This document shows, in pieces, positions 53,332-62,389 of a stretch of 64,000 nucleotides of DNA. Every line of letters begins with the position of its first letter. Position 1 is the stretch's first letter. Below the pieces are notes generated by a model. The model saw only the letters and a program-made list of their open reading frames with translations, was not told where the DNA came from and ran no database searches. This DNA is from an uncultured Clostridia bacterium (GTDB lineage Bacteria > Bacillota > Clostridia > Christensenellales > UBA3700): contig CANSGN010000003.1 in the NCBI GenBank assembly GCA_947646415.1, forward strand, positions 62,001 to 126,000, given 5' to 3'. The translations under genes were made by a program, and so were the position numbers.

Positions 53332-53658
53332 CTATAGGTTATTTTTATAATCTGTCCCCCAATCATACATTGCATCAAGGATAGGCTTTAAAGATTTTCC
53401 GATTGGCGATAATGTATATTCCACACGCGGTGGCACTTCTGCAAATATTTCTCTTTCAATTAGTCCGTCATATTCCAAAGCACGTAAATTGTCAGTCAGC
53501 ACTTTTTTGCTTATTGCAGGTATTGTTTTTATAAAATCGCCAAACCTCTGCGTTCCGTTATATATCAAATTGCGAATGATAAGCAGCTTCCACTTATTCC
53601 CTACAAGCTGTACAGTGGTTGCAACAGGACAAGCAGGCAATTCTTCTTTTGTCAACAT
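53332..53658 (-). CDS. HxlR-family transcriptional regulator (second)
   Basis: 108 residues: ACPVATTVQLVGNKWKLLII, RFGDFIKTIPAISKKVLTDN, LRALEYDGLIEREIFAEVPP and VEYTLSPIGKSL. The single early Cys sits in LPACPVATT. Divergent from the cupin gene, which it probably controls. AAAGGA precedes the ATG by about 10 bp. Confidence 0.9.
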   Translation of the reverse strand: MLTKEELPACPVATTVQLVGNKWKLLIIRNLIYNGTQRFGDFIKTIPAISKKVLTDNLRALEYDGLIEREIFAEVPPRVEYTLSPIGKSLKPILDAMYDWGTDYKNNL

Positions 53659-53659
53659 A

Positions 53660-53802
53660 GCATTAATTTCCTTTTATTTTTTTTCATTATAACACAAATC
53701 AAAAATAAAATCAATAGTTCAAAAAAGTAACTAAGTAACAAATCTATTATCAAATAATAAAAAAGTAACGTTCTTGCATAGCTTTTTTGCCTTTGATATA
53801 CT
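53660..53802. promoter_or_regulatory. Divergent promoters and AGTAAC repeats, HxlR/cupin
   Basis: Rightward TTGCAT (53774-53779), 17 bp, TATACT (53797-53802). Leftward TTGATT, 17 bp, TATAAT near 53690. Between them AGTAAC occurs at 53726-53731, 53734-53739 and 53764-53769, candidate HxlR half-sites. Confidence 0.6.
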
Positions 53803-53858
53803 ATAGTTGTAATTTAAAAGATTACAAAAATAAATAAAATTATTTTGGAGGTACAACA

Positions 53859-54209
53859 ATGAAAAATTTTAACAAAATCAGTATTACGGAAGAGGCTCGC
53901 ATTGAGCTTCACGACATCCTAAATCTTACAGGTGCAGAAATAAGCGTAAATACTCTGCCAGCCGGAACAAATGTTCCATTTATCCATTCACATAAGCAAA
54001 ATGAAGAAATATATGCAGTTTTGGACGGTGCTGGAATGGTAAAAATCGATGGCGATAACATTGAGATAAAAAAAGGAGATTGGTTGCGCATTTCGCCTAA
54101 CGCAAAAAGACAGTTTTTCGCATCACCTGACAAAGCATTAAAATATATATGTATTCAAGTAAAAGCCAACTCATTGGAAGGCTACACAATGTCCGATGCA
54201 ATAGTTTAA
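53859..54209 (+). CDS. Small cupin-domain protein
   Basis: 116 residues. Cupin motif 1 is TNVPFIHSHKQNEEIYAVLDG (two His and a Glu as metal ligands) and motif 2 is IKKGDWLRISPNAKRQFFA. Single-domain cupins bind a metal and small molecules; the role is unknown. GGAGG before the ATG. Divergent from an HxlR regulator. Confidence 0.87.
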   Translation: MKNFNKISITEEARIELHDILNLTGAEISVNTLPAGTNVPFIHSHKQNEEIYAVLDGAGMVKIDGDNIEIKKGDWLRISPNAKRQFFASPDKALKYICIQVKANSLEGYTMSDAIV

Positions 54210-54266
54210 TTACAAACTAATGTTATAAATTCTTTTAAACTCACATAATAAGAAAATTTCATTACA

Positions 54267-54297
54267 AAACGCTCTCAATTTTAACGAGAGCGTTTTT
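54267..54297 (+). terminator. Cupin gene terminator
   Basis: AAACGCTCTC / GAGAGCGTTT stem, 9-nt loop, T run. Confidence 0.9.
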
Positions 54298-54298
54298 G

Positions 54299-54319
54299 TG
54301 GAGCTACTAACCGGATTTG
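54299..54319. repeat. Short copy of the tRNA-Thr 3' end
   Basis: The plus-strand sequence GGAGCTACTAACCGGATTTG (with a T before it) recurs exactly at 54438-54458. It is a second fragment of the same tRNA 3' end, probably left by an earlier insertion. Confidence 0.6.
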
Positions 54320-54408
54320 CAAGGAGCATCGCGACGGAAAAGTGATCAAAGCGTAGCGTCCCTGCGAACGTCACTATTTCGGTCTGTCCGTGTTAGTACG
54401 ACTAAAAC

Positions 54409-54432
54409 GGCACTCTTTATTCAAAGAGTGCC
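54409..54432. terminator. Hairpin between the two tRNA fragments
   Basis: A perfect 10-bp stem GGCACTCTTT / AAAGAGTGCC with a 4-nt loop. It looks like the former terminator of the tRNA-Thr transcript. Confidence 0.6.
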
Positions 54433-54437
54433 TTATA

Positions 54438-54492
54438 TGGAGCTACTAACCGGATTTGAACCGGTGACCTCTTCCTTACCAAGGAAGTGCTC
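54438..54492 (-). other. Attachment site: 3' half of tRNA-Thr(GGT)
   Basis: Read on the minus strand, GAGCAC is followed by an anticodon arm CTTCC-TTGGTAA-GGAAG (anticodon GGT), variable loop, T arm ACCGG-TTCAAAT-CCGGT, the acceptor 3' strand TAGTAGC, T and CCA. The 5' half (GCTACTA and D arm) is missing; the sequence before it does not pair. This is the usual left scar of an element that integrates in a tRNA 3' end. The complete gene should lie right of the window. Confidence 0.75.
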
Positions 54493-54523
54493 TCTAGCCA
54501 AGAGGATGTGCTCTCATCTCGCA

Positions 54524-54640
54524 ACCACAAGATATTGTGTCCATTTTCCACTTTCAATCACAATATATTGTGGTTTCCACTCTTTGTAGATATATTGGTA
54601 GTCAAACAATTTTCAAATTGACTACCAATGACTACCAATA
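54524..54640. repeat. Repeats next to the attachment site
   Basis: CCACAAGATATTGTG (54525-54539) and CACAATATATTGTGG (54559-54573). ATTGGTAGTCAA (54594-54605) is inverted against TTGACTACCAAT (54618-54629). TGACTACCAA is directly repeated at 54619-54628 and 54629-54638. Closeness to the core suggests integrase or excisionase arm sites. The rest of the gap to 54942 is AT-rich and featureless. Confidence 0.5.
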
Positions 54641-54942
54641 TTGCAATTTAGATAGATTACAATCGTTTTAGACCGATTTAATTGACAATCAATTAGCAAA
54701 ATTTTCTTTGTTTTTTTCTTTTGTTTACAATTAATTTCATAAAAATTCTGTGCAACATTAAATACAAAGAGTTTAATTTGTTATAATATTTTTGTGTTTG
54801 AACTACTATGCCTGTTGCTATTTTAATTCGCAAGATTTTTCTGCTAGTTATATTTACTACTTTATATTTTACTATATATATGTTACAAGACTAAACCTAA
54901 TTTCCATAGCATCAACTACAACTATATCTCTTTAATTTAAAT

Positions 54943-56499
54943 TTAAATTATAATCGTTTCAAAAAAATACATAAAATCTTCTGCTTGCAATTTAGAGCTA
55001 CTAATTTTGTCTCGTATTATCTTTATAAAATCCGAATTATTGTCTAACAATACAATCAAATGTTGCTTTGCCCTAGTTATTGCAACATACCATTTATTTA
55101 AAAAATCAGCATATTTTTGGGGATTTTGTCTATCATTGTTTGACAAAAAAATTCCATTTTCCAAAATTATGACTAAATCAAACTCTTTTCCTTTAGATTT
55201 ATGTATTGTCATACACTGATTTTCTTTATCATTATTTAAAAATGCAAGTCTATTATCATTATCATTAATAGTTTTAATCAATTTCTCAATATCGTCATTT
55301 TCTAATTCACAAGAAAATATCGTTGCCAATTCAACAATATAACTATTACAATTATTTGTATTTTTATATTTATTAATTTTAGATAACAAACCACCAATTT
55401 TTTCAAATAATTCATCATCTTTATCAAAAATTTCATTTGGAATATATTCTATAAAGTCATAAATATTTTGATTAACTAAACAAAAATGTGCTATTCCATA
55501 ATAAAACCATGCATATGATGACACAATTGAATCCAGCTCGATTTGAGGAACATATACAAATTTTGCTCCTTGTTCATTTAATTCTTTACATATACTTTTA
55601 GCAGTTTCGTTTTTACCACAAAGAATGGCAGTTTTCTCGTTGTAATATTTTATTATTTTTAGCAAATTTTCTATTTTTTTAGAAAATTCTTCATAATCAT
55701 TAGTTAGAATGACTCTGTCATTATTGCTCTCTAATGGTTTAATTAATGGCATCGTTTCTTCATTTAACAAATTGCTTAAATTTTGAATTTGCTGCTCTGA
55801 TCTAAAATTAGCAGTTAATTTCTTAAATATAAATTTACTATTGTCAAATAATTCTTTGAAATTATTTGAATTTGCTCCTCTCCAACTATAAATGTTTTGT
55901 TTGTCATCTCCGACAATAAACATTTTAATTCCTAATGTATTATTAGCATACATAAAAAATGAATGCATATCATTATCTGAGTCTTGATATTCATCTATAT
56001 ACCATTTATAATATTTAGACACAAGATATTCCTTTGCTATTTTAGACTTTTTTAAAATTTTCAAAGCTAGTTGAAACACAAAGTTTTCTTTACTATCCGT
56101 TAACGAGCAAATTTTACCTGTTACTTTCATTTCTTCTAAACATTCTTGAAAACTATTCTTTTTCAAATTATAGGATGTATTAAATTCCTTAGCAAATTCT
56201 TTGCCATAACAATCTTTACAAAATGGTCTTATTATTTCATTAATAACAAATTGATTATTAGTTGTCACATAAATATCATCTTTATTTACACTTGCCAATC
56301 TATTAATAATCTCATTTGTAGCTTTAATTGTAAATGTAAATGCAGCAAGAATCTTGTGAGTTTTAATACTATTATTTTTAATATCATATTTTATCTTTTC
56401 TACTAATGTTTTTGTTTTACCAGCACCAGCGCCCGCACTAACAACAATGTTCCCCTCTGTCTTTATAATATCTAGCTGCTCCTCAGATAACATCACCAC
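54943..56499 (-). CDS. gajB: Gabija helicase GajB (UvrD-like)
   Basis: 518 residues. Superfamily 1 helicase: Walker A AGAGAGKTKTL (~22-32), motif II WYIDEYQDSD, motif III GDDKQNIYSWRGAN, motif V CMTIHKSKGKEFDLVIILE and motif VI YVAITRAKQHL. In Gabija, GajB senses DNA ends and partners the GajA nuclease. GTG 56499 has GAGGAG 5-6 bp upstream; ATG 56493 is an alternative. It overlaps gajA by 17 bp, so it is translationally linked. Length is close to known GajB (about 500). Confidence 0.85.
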   Translation of the reverse strand: MVMLSEEQLDIIKTEGNIVVSAGAGAGKTKTLVEKIKYDIKNNSIKTHKILAAFTFTIKATNEIINRLASVNKDDIYVTTNNQFVINEIIRPFCKDCYGKEFAKEFNTSYNLKKNSFQECLEEMKVTGKICSLTDSKENFVFQLALKILKKSKIAKEYLVSKYYKWYIDEYQDSDNDMHSFFMYANNTLGIKMFIVGDDKQNIYSWRGANSNNFKELFDNSKFIFKKLTANFRSEQQIQNLSNLLNEETMPLIKPLESNNDRVILTNDYEEFSKKIENLLKIIKYYNEKTAILCGKNETAKSICKELNEQGAKFVYVPQIELDSIVSSYAWFYYGIAHFCLVNQNIYDFIEYIPNEIFDKDDELFEKIGGLLSKINKYKNTNNCNSYIVELATIFSCELENDDIEKLIKTINDNDNRLAFLNNDKENQCMTIHKSKGKEFDLVIILENGIFLSNNDRQNPQKYADFLNKWYVAITRAKQHLIVLLDNNSDFIKIIRDKISSSKLQAEDFMYFFETIII

Positions 56500-58177
56500 A
56501 AAAACTCCTCAACACTTTAAAATTATTATGTTCATAAATTTTTTTCAAATCATGATCTTCTAATTTTTCAACTAAATCTACCATATTGTATAATTTCTTT
56601 TTTTGCAAAAAATCAACTGCTTTTTCGATTGTGTCTTGATTTAATAGTTCGCCAAGTCTTTCCCCTAATGCTTCGGCCAAATCATTTTCTAAATCTTTTT
56701 TGGACAAAAACACACCTATGCTATTGCATAAATTAACTAAATGCTCATTATTACTATACAATTGTGTACTATTGACTCTTATATCACTCTTTGAGTCTTG
56801 TATGATTTCAATTTGTGAAATTTCATTATACTTGTTATCATCTTTTTTTAATTTGCACATCAATTTACTAAGATTTTTTACACGATTCAAACCTAATTTT
56901 CTGTTATTTTTATCAATATCATTGTCTGTCTTTATAAACACTTGAATATTTAATGAGACTAATACAGAAAGATATTTCTCAAAAGCAATGCCATTAACAG
57001 GTAAAATCACCATATCTTTCTCCTTGTATTGACACTTATATGTCAAGAGTGAATCAAATAATGCAACTTCAGATGGACCTTCAACAAGTAATACCTTATT
57101 ATAGAATAATGCTTCAGACAAACTTGCATTCAAAATTCTTTTCAATTTTTCATATTCTTCAGGCACATTGTATAAACAACTATACACATCTTTATCAGAC
57201 ACAATTCTTATCAAATTAACATCGTGCATTTCGGTCAGTAAATTAGAAGAATGAGTAGTTAAAAATAAATACGGCATTTCTTTTTGGTCAAACAGAATCC
57301 TAGAAAATTTTAATAACATTGATTTATGCAAATGATTTTCTGGTTCTTCCACTAAAAAAAGTGATATTTTTGTTGTACTTGTTTGTTGTGCCAATAATTT
57401 GTTAAGTGTATAACTCATAACTTTTCGCATACCATCTCCAGACACATAATACGAATTATTGTCTTTCTCTATATACGGATATAGTGTTTTATATGGATCA
57501 ATTGTTATGTCATTTGAAGTTATTTTTATTTTTATATTCTTATCGAATTTTTCTATTTCAGATAATATTGTCTCTTGAAATGAATTAACACTACTTAATT
57601 TTTCGATTTCAGTATTGACCTCTGCGACTTTATCTAGCAATTGTGTTTTATCGTCTTCTCCTCTTTTTAGCAATTTTTTTGATGAAATTGCTAATTTAAA
57701 TAATTTATCTAAATCAGTATTGGAATCAAAATATGTAATCTCAAACAATTTATCTAAATCACTTCTATTGCTATTTTGTGGAATGATATCTGCAGTTTCA
57801 CATGAATCTCCCCAAGATAGTATAATGTCATAATTGCCTTCATTTTTTTCGGATTTTGCAATAATAAATACAGATTTGTAATTCGATGACAAACTTTTCC
57901 CTGCCTTTGCAATTACCTTTTGACTATCTTGATCATCCAAATCTGAAATATCAATTTCTACAGTAATTTTTATCTCATTACTGTCATCAGAGTTGTAAAA
58001 ATCGCTTAATTTAAAGCCATTTTTTCTAATAGAATAATCAAACACAAACCTTAACGCATATAAAAAATTTGTTTTGCCTACATCATTTAATCCAAAAAAA
58101 ACATTTCTATTAGAAAGGTTTACATTTATACTGCTAAAATTTCTAAAATTTTTAATTGCAATCGACTTAAATTTCAA
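56483..58177 (-). CDS. gajA: Gabija nuclease GajA (OLD family, ATPase-TOPRIM)
   Basis: 564 residues. The ABC-type ATPase has Walker A GLNDVGKT (29-36), a split insert, signature YVSGDGMRKVMSY, Walker B FLVEEPENH (~274-282) and THSS. The TOPRIM nuclease has VEGPSE (~365-370) and KTDND (~416-420). GajA nicks phage DNA when nucleotide pools fall, alongside GajB. Start TTG 58177 has AGGAG upstream and gives MKFKSIAIKNFRNF, the expected opening. All motifs are intact. Confidence 0.87.
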   Translation of the reverse strand: MKFKSIAIKNFRNFSSINVNLSNRNVFFGLNDVGKTNFLYALRFVFDYSIRKNGFKLSDFYNSDDSNEIKITVEIDISDLDDQDSQKVIAKAGKSLSSNYKSVFIIAKSEKNEGNYDIILSWGDSCETADIIPQNSNRSDLDKLFEITYFDSNTDLDKLFKLAISSKKLLKRGEDDKTQLLDKVAEVNTEIEKLSSVNSFQETILSEIEKFDKNIKIKITSNDITIDPYKTLYPYIEKDNNSYYVSGDGMRKVMSYTLNKLLAQQTSTTKISLFLVEEPENHLHKSMLLKFSRILFDQKEMPYLFLTTHSSNLLTEMHDVNLIRIVSDKDVYSCLYNVPEEYEKLKRILNASLSEALFYNKVLLVEGPSEVALFDSLLTYKCQYKEKDMVILPVNGIAFEKYLSVLVSLNIQVFIKTDNDIDKNNRKLGLNRVKNLSKLMCKLKKDDNKYNEISQIEIIQDSKSDIRVNSTQLYSNNEHLVNLCNSIGVFLSKKDLENDLAEALGERLGELLNQDTIEKAVDFLQKKKLYNMVDLVEKLEDHDLKKIYEHNNFKVLRSFCGDVI

Positions 58178-58349
58178 AGTATTCTCCTTTGGTATTTCTT
58201 TTACCTACAATTATATTTAGATTTAAAAAATAAAATTTATATTTTGAATTTCATCACCCTAATTTTTATTATAACAAAATTATTTCAAAAAATCTGAAGA
58301 TATGTTTGTTATAATCTATAATTATCTCTCAATTTAAATAATTTTGATT

Positions 58350-59519
58350 TTATTCAAAATTCTTTTCACAAACTACAAAGTCAAAATTGTTTTTTACATT
58401 TTCCATACCACATTTTGCTTTCATTGTATATGCCGCAATACTAGGCATAATTGCTTCTTTTGTTCTAAAACCTAAATACCTATGTGTTTCATTCATTAAA
58501 AGATTATTAATATATATTGTATCCAATATATCTAACTCATGAATTTGATATGTATATTTGTCTTGTGAAGATTTATATTTTACTAAATCTTTTGGTTTTT
58601 TAATCAATTTTTTATTAACAAAATCATTCTTAGGTAGAGAGAAATATTTTGACAAAAATGGTGAAGGAAGAATACCACATTTCTCAAGTTCTTCTCCACT
58701 TATTGAGTTTATATATGCTACTTTCCAAAATTCGTCAACTACTAATATTGCCAAATCACTTGAAACTGGAAAAACAAAATAATTATCCATATATTCACTA
58801 TTGGTTTCTGCTCGCATTTTAGCAGTCTGGCCGAATCCTTCTGCACCATACAACTCTTTACCTAGTTTTTCATTTATTTCAGCATATTCTTCTGGTGAAA
58901 ATTTTACTTTTACTGGCGTTCTTTCAGTTACACATCCCAAATCATTTATAACAAACTCATCACAGGTATGAACAAACATAAGAAAACCAGTATAAATATT
59001 CATTGTCTTTTGCTTTACACCTACTAAATTCATTTTCCTAATTAAATCATCTAATGAATTGTCTAAAATGGTTTGCATTTCTCTTTTCCAAAAATCAAGT
59101 GGACTTTCATCATCTTTGATATTGTATCTAGATAATACAATGCTACTATCCCAATTTTCACTATATCCAAAACTATTTTTTAGATTTCGATATTGTTGAA
59201 TTAGAATATATTTTTTTATTATTTCCAACTCTGCTCTCGTAATTGTAAAAGTATCTTTTATTTCATTAACTAATCTATCTAATATTTTATAAAATGGTTG
59301 TTCAATTTTTTCATTCAAATCTTTTTCAAGTTTTTTAACATCATCATTTTTCACATCATATAAATTGTTTTCATAAAAACATCTAGATGTTTCTAATCCT
59401 CTTAATGTTTCTTCATGTAAATCAATGACATTTATTATATATTTTCCATTATTATCTATATTAGCAAAGTTCTTAAGTACTTTGTTTGGAATATAATGAT
59501 TGCGTGTATATTCTGCCAT
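58350..59519 (-). CDS. DUF4238 protein, element-borne copy
   Basis: 389 residues, MAEYTRNHYIPNKVLKNF. It aligns end to end, with hardly any gaps by eye, with the chromosomal copy at 52017 (shared NLYDVKN-DVKKLEKDL, ILIQQYRNLKNSFGY, TGFLMFVHT, FPVSSDLAILVVDEFW). AAAGGA precedes the ATG, 14 bp after abiEii, so it is probably co-transcribed with the AbiE pair. Function unknown; its place between two defence modules suggests a defence-related job (inference). Confidence 0.75.
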   Translation of the reverse strand: MAEYTRNHYIPNKVLKNFANIDNNGKYIINVIDLHEETLRGLETSRCFYENNLYDVKNDDVKKLEKDLNEKIEQPFYKILDRLVNEIKDTFTITRAELEIIKKYILIQQYRNLKNSFGYSENWDSSIVLSRYNIKDDESPLDFWKREMQTILDNSLDDLIRKMNLVGVKQKTMNIYTGFLMFVHTCDEFVINDLGCVTERTPVKVKFSPEEYAEINEKLGKELYGAEGFGQTAKMRAETNSEYMDNYFVFPVSSDLAILVVDEFWKVAYINSISGEELEKCGILPSPFLSKYFSLPKNDFVNKKLIKKPKDLVKYKSSQDKYTYQIHELDILDTIYINNLLMNETHRYLGFRTKEAIMPSIAAYTMKAKCGMENVKNNFDFVVCEKNFE

Positions 59520-59533
59520 AATCCATATTTCCT

Positions 59534-60433
59534 TTAAAATATATTTTTCTTTTTCAACTCTTTTACAACACTAATTGCAGTATCATAATCGACATTTTCA
59601 TATAGCAATTTCTGGGTTATATCCGTATAATCTTTTTTATAAATATCTTTATCTATTATTTCATTTAACAATTTATTAATATTTTGTCCATCTTGAGCTG
59701 AATAACATTGCTTATTTATTTTTCTAACTTCTCTTACATCTTGAACCAATGATTGAAAATTATCATCAAAAGTTATTTTAGACATTATTTTGTACAAATC
59801 ATAAATATGCCTAGAATGTTCCTTAATATTGTTTGAAATATAATAATCACAAATAGCAAAAACTTTATCTACAAAAGTTCGCTCAATTGATTGAGTTGTT
59901 ATTACAAATGGTTGTAATTCATACATTTCTATCAAATCTTCACGATTTACCAACTTTAAAAATCTGTACAACAAGTTATCAACATTTGCTTTAATAGTTG
60001 GAAAAGTTTTTACTATAAACACTGTCTCGATATATAAATTATTTTTTAGTCCTGACAAATCAAAACTTGCCTTATAATCTATTTCGTATTTATTAAAACA
60101 CCTCTTGCTTTTAGTATCATTTAAATTCACTATTTCAAACTCAAATTCTCCGCATACCGATTCTATTGCTCTTTTAACTTTTTGTCTGTTTGATTGTGTA
60201 AACTCATCGATAATTGTCAAATCTATATCTTCAGAAAAGCGTTTTATAATATCATAACACTTTGATAAAGAAGTTCCGCCTTTAAATAACAAATTTGGCA
60301 ATTTTTCTGACAATTTTTTCAATACTATAGTAACAAAATAATCTTTTTCGATAATTTGAGCAGGAATTTTAAGTTCATTTGCTGCCACACTAACCAACTC
60401 ATCAAATCTTTCTTTATCTTTATATAGTTGCAT
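59534..60433 (-). CDS. AbiEii-type nucleotidyltransferase toxin
   Basis: 299 residues from MQLYKDKERFDELVSVAA. The DNA polymerase beta-like nucleotidyltransferase motif GGTSLSKCYDIIKRFSEDID (GG-T-S...D-x-D) and the conserved IEKDYFVTIVLKKL opening define AbiEii/AbiGii. Homologues pause growth during phage infection by modifying tRNA 3' ends. The ATG overlaps the antitoxin 3' end by 14 bp. An in-frame ATG 12 bp earlier is possible. Confidence 0.87.
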   Translation of the reverse strand: MQLYKDKERFDELVSVAANELKIPAQIIEKDYFVTIVLKKLSEKLPNLLFKGGTSLSKCYDIIKRFSEDIDLTIIDEFTQSNRQKVKRAIESVCGEFEFEIVNLNDTKSKRCFNKYEIDYKASFDLSGLKNNLYIETVFIVKTFPTIKANVDNLLYRFLKLVNREDLIEMYELQPFVITTQSIERTFVDKVFAICDYYISNNIKEHSRHIYDLYKIMSKITFDDNFQSLVQDVREVRKINKQCYSAQDGQNINKLLNEIIDKDIYKKDYTDITQKLLYENVDYDTAISVVKELKKKNIF

Positions 60434-61028
60434 AATACACCCCACTTCTAGTAAAGTTTTTGCCTGCTTTTGCTGGAAAATAATTGATATACTTCATTAT
60501 TTGTGCATACGAAATGTCGTTTTCTTTGATAAAAGCTACTATTTTCCTAGTGTCAAACTCTTCATTTAATCCAATTTGATTAAATAATTCCAACAACATA
60601 TATATTTTATAATTTGATTTTGTAATTTCAAATCTAGATTTTCTCAAAATTACCTTTTGTCCATTTAAATCAATTTCTCTAACCCTAGTAGTTTCTTTAT
60701 TTGTTACAATTTCACATACATTTGGCACTTGCATTGTTATACCAAACATATTAAAAAGTGTTATTCCAGTATAAATGCCAAATATTTTATTGTTATCTTT
60801 GATATATTTTTTATCAATTACTTTTCTCACATCAAGAATTGAATCGCCAAAAAAAGTTTTTGTAGGAACATAAAAAATACCTTCACTGAATCTAACAAGT
60901 TGCCCTGCATCAATACTTTCTTTAACTAACTGATTAACCCTTGAACGAGATAACTTAGTTTTATCCATTATTTCATTGAAAAATATAGGTTGATTTTTTC
61001 CGTATTCCATAACAATTTCTCCAAACAT
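60420..61028 (-). CDS. AbiEi-type antitoxin
   Basis: 202 residues. A winged-helix N-terminus (IFFNEIMDKTKLSRSRVNQL, EGIFYVPTKTFFG) and a C-terminal antitoxin domain (GITLFNMFGITMQVPNVCEI, VTNKETTRVREID). AbiEi represses its own promoter and neutralises AbiEii. AGGAGG lies 5 bp before the ATG. First gene after a perfect consensus promoter. Confidence 0.83.
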   Translation of the reverse strand: MFGEIVMEYGKNQPIFFNEIMDKTKLSRSRVNQLVKESIDAGQLVRFSEGIFYVPTKTFFGDSILDVRKVIDKKYIKDNNKIFGIYTGITLFNMFGITMQVPNVCEIVTNKETTRVREIDLNGQKVILRKSRFEITKSNYKIYMLLELFNQIGLNEEFDTRKIVAFIKENDISYAQIMKYINYFPAKAGKNFTRSGVYYATI

Positions 61029-61067
61029 AAAACACCTCCTAAATTATTATATTCTTTTTACAAACTC

Positions 61068-61096
61068 ATTATACACTATTCTACAATTTTTGTCAA
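61068..61096 (-). promoter_or_regulatory. abiE promoter
   Basis: On the minus strand TTGACA, 17-bp spacer, TATAAT: full consensus. It lies between the integrase stop and abiEi; a weak hairpin at 61130-61159 precedes it. Confidence 0.85.
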
Positions 61097-61168
61097 TAAG
61101 TATATAGTTATTTTTGTTACAGATAAATTACTCCTGCAAGTACTTTGACCTACAGGGGTGAAAAATGT

Positions 61169-62389
61169 TTATTTTTTAAATTTACAATCAAGTTTGTCTG
61201 TCGCTTGTTTAAAATATGAGCGGTCAACACTATTATAAGTTTTAATGGTTGTTGTCACATCTTTATGCCCTAACAATTGCTGTATTACTTTTGGATTTTC
61301 TTGTGATTCAAACAACATGCTTGAATATGTATGCCTCAATGAATGAAAATGAATGTTGTATTTATCAAGACCATGCTTTTTTATAATCCTATCGAACATT
61401 GTCTTTGTTCCCCAATATGTTCGCAATTTACCATCATCCGTTGCAAACACCAAATCATTTGGAGCAATAAATGACATACCTGTTTTAACTTGATGTTTTT
61501 CTCTGTTTTCTCTCCACTTGAGCAAAGATTTTTTAAGAGTTTCCGGCATAGGAATTTCACGCACACTTGCACAAGTTTTAGTATCTGAAATAACTGTTTT
61601 GCGGCTTATAACATTAAAATTCTCATCAAATTCCGGGATTTGAGTGATAGCATTATTAATAGCGATGATATTGTTATCAAAATCGATGTCTTTCCATTTA
61701 ATTGCAAGCACCTCTCCTATACGCATACCACCAAAAAGTTGCATCAAACATAATGTTTCATAGAATGGATATTGGCAAATTACATCAAAGAATTCTTGCC
61801 TATCTTCTATAGGAATTGCCTTATAATCATCAGCCTTCTTTTCCTTATGTTCTTTTGTGGACTTAACTTTACATTCAGTCACAGGATTGCCATCTATGAA
61901 TTTACATTTATGTGCATAAGTAAAAAATTGATTAAGCAAAAATTTGACTTTTCTAACTGTAGCAAGTGCATATCCAGCAAATATCATTTTATTCAAAAGT
62001 GCTTGAATGGTATACTCCGTTATTTCTTCCAGTTTCAATTTACCAATTTCAGGATAAATGTAAAGTCTTGCGTTGGCAAGCACTCTATCAAAAGTTCTAG
62101 GACTGACCTCAGCTCTTTTAAAAGTAATTATCCATTGATGCATTAAAATTTCAAGTGGATCATTTACAATAGAAGCTCTACCACCTTTCAGTTTTGTACC
62201 AAGCAAAGATGTCATTTTAATTGCTACTTCTGAACGAGTTTTTCCATAAATAACTTTTCTTTTTCGTTTCCCGTTCTCATCGTATCCTAAAGTCACAGAT
62301 GCCATCCAACGATTTTCTTTTTCTCTATAGGTAATGCTTCCTTCGTTATTCCCTCTACGAACAACATTTTTCTTTTTAGAATTTGCCAT
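61169..62389 (-). CDS. Tyrosine-recombinase integrase
   Basis: 406 residues from MANSKKKNVVRRGNNEGSIT (GGAG 9 bp upstream). The N-terminal AP2-like arm-binding domain reads SITYREKENRWMASVTLGYD. A SAM-like core-binding domain (~80-170) follows. The catalytic domain has Arg in GGMRIGEVLAIKW, His-Arg in HFHSLRHTYSSM, His in GHKDVTTT and Tyr in TIKTYNSV: the active site is complete. It should insert the element at the tRNA-Thr 3' end. The 5' end overlaps the excisionase-like gene by 14 bp. Confidence 0.92.
   Translation of the reverse strand: MANSKKKNVVRRGNNEGSITYREKENRWMASVTLGYDENGKRKRKVIYGKTRSEVAIKMTSLLGTKLKGGRASIVNDPLEILMHQWIITFKRAEVSPRTFDRVLANARLYIYPEIGKLKLEEITEYTIQALLNKMIFAGYALATVRKVKFLLNQFFTYAHKCKFIDGNPVTECKVKSTKEHKEKKADDYKAIPIEDRQEFFDVICQYPFYETLCLMQLFGGMRIGEVLAIKWKDIDFDNNIIAINNAITQIPEFDENFNVISRKTVISDTKTCASVREIPMPETLKKSLLKWRENREKHQVKTGMSFIAPNDLVFATDDGKLRTYWGTKTMFDRIIKKHGLDKYNIHFHSLRHTYSSMLFESQENPKVIQQLLGHKDVTTTIKTYNSVDRSYFKQATDKLDCKFKK

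Noticed and set aside
52017-54209. 52-54 kb genes as part of the integrative element
   Set aside because: They lie left of both tRNA fragments and have host-like composition; only the DUF4238 similarity links them.
54438-54530. Functional tRNA-Thr gene
   Set aside because: Anticodon arm, T arm and CCA end are present, but the 5' acceptor strand (GCTACTA) and a D arm are not; it is a 3' half only.
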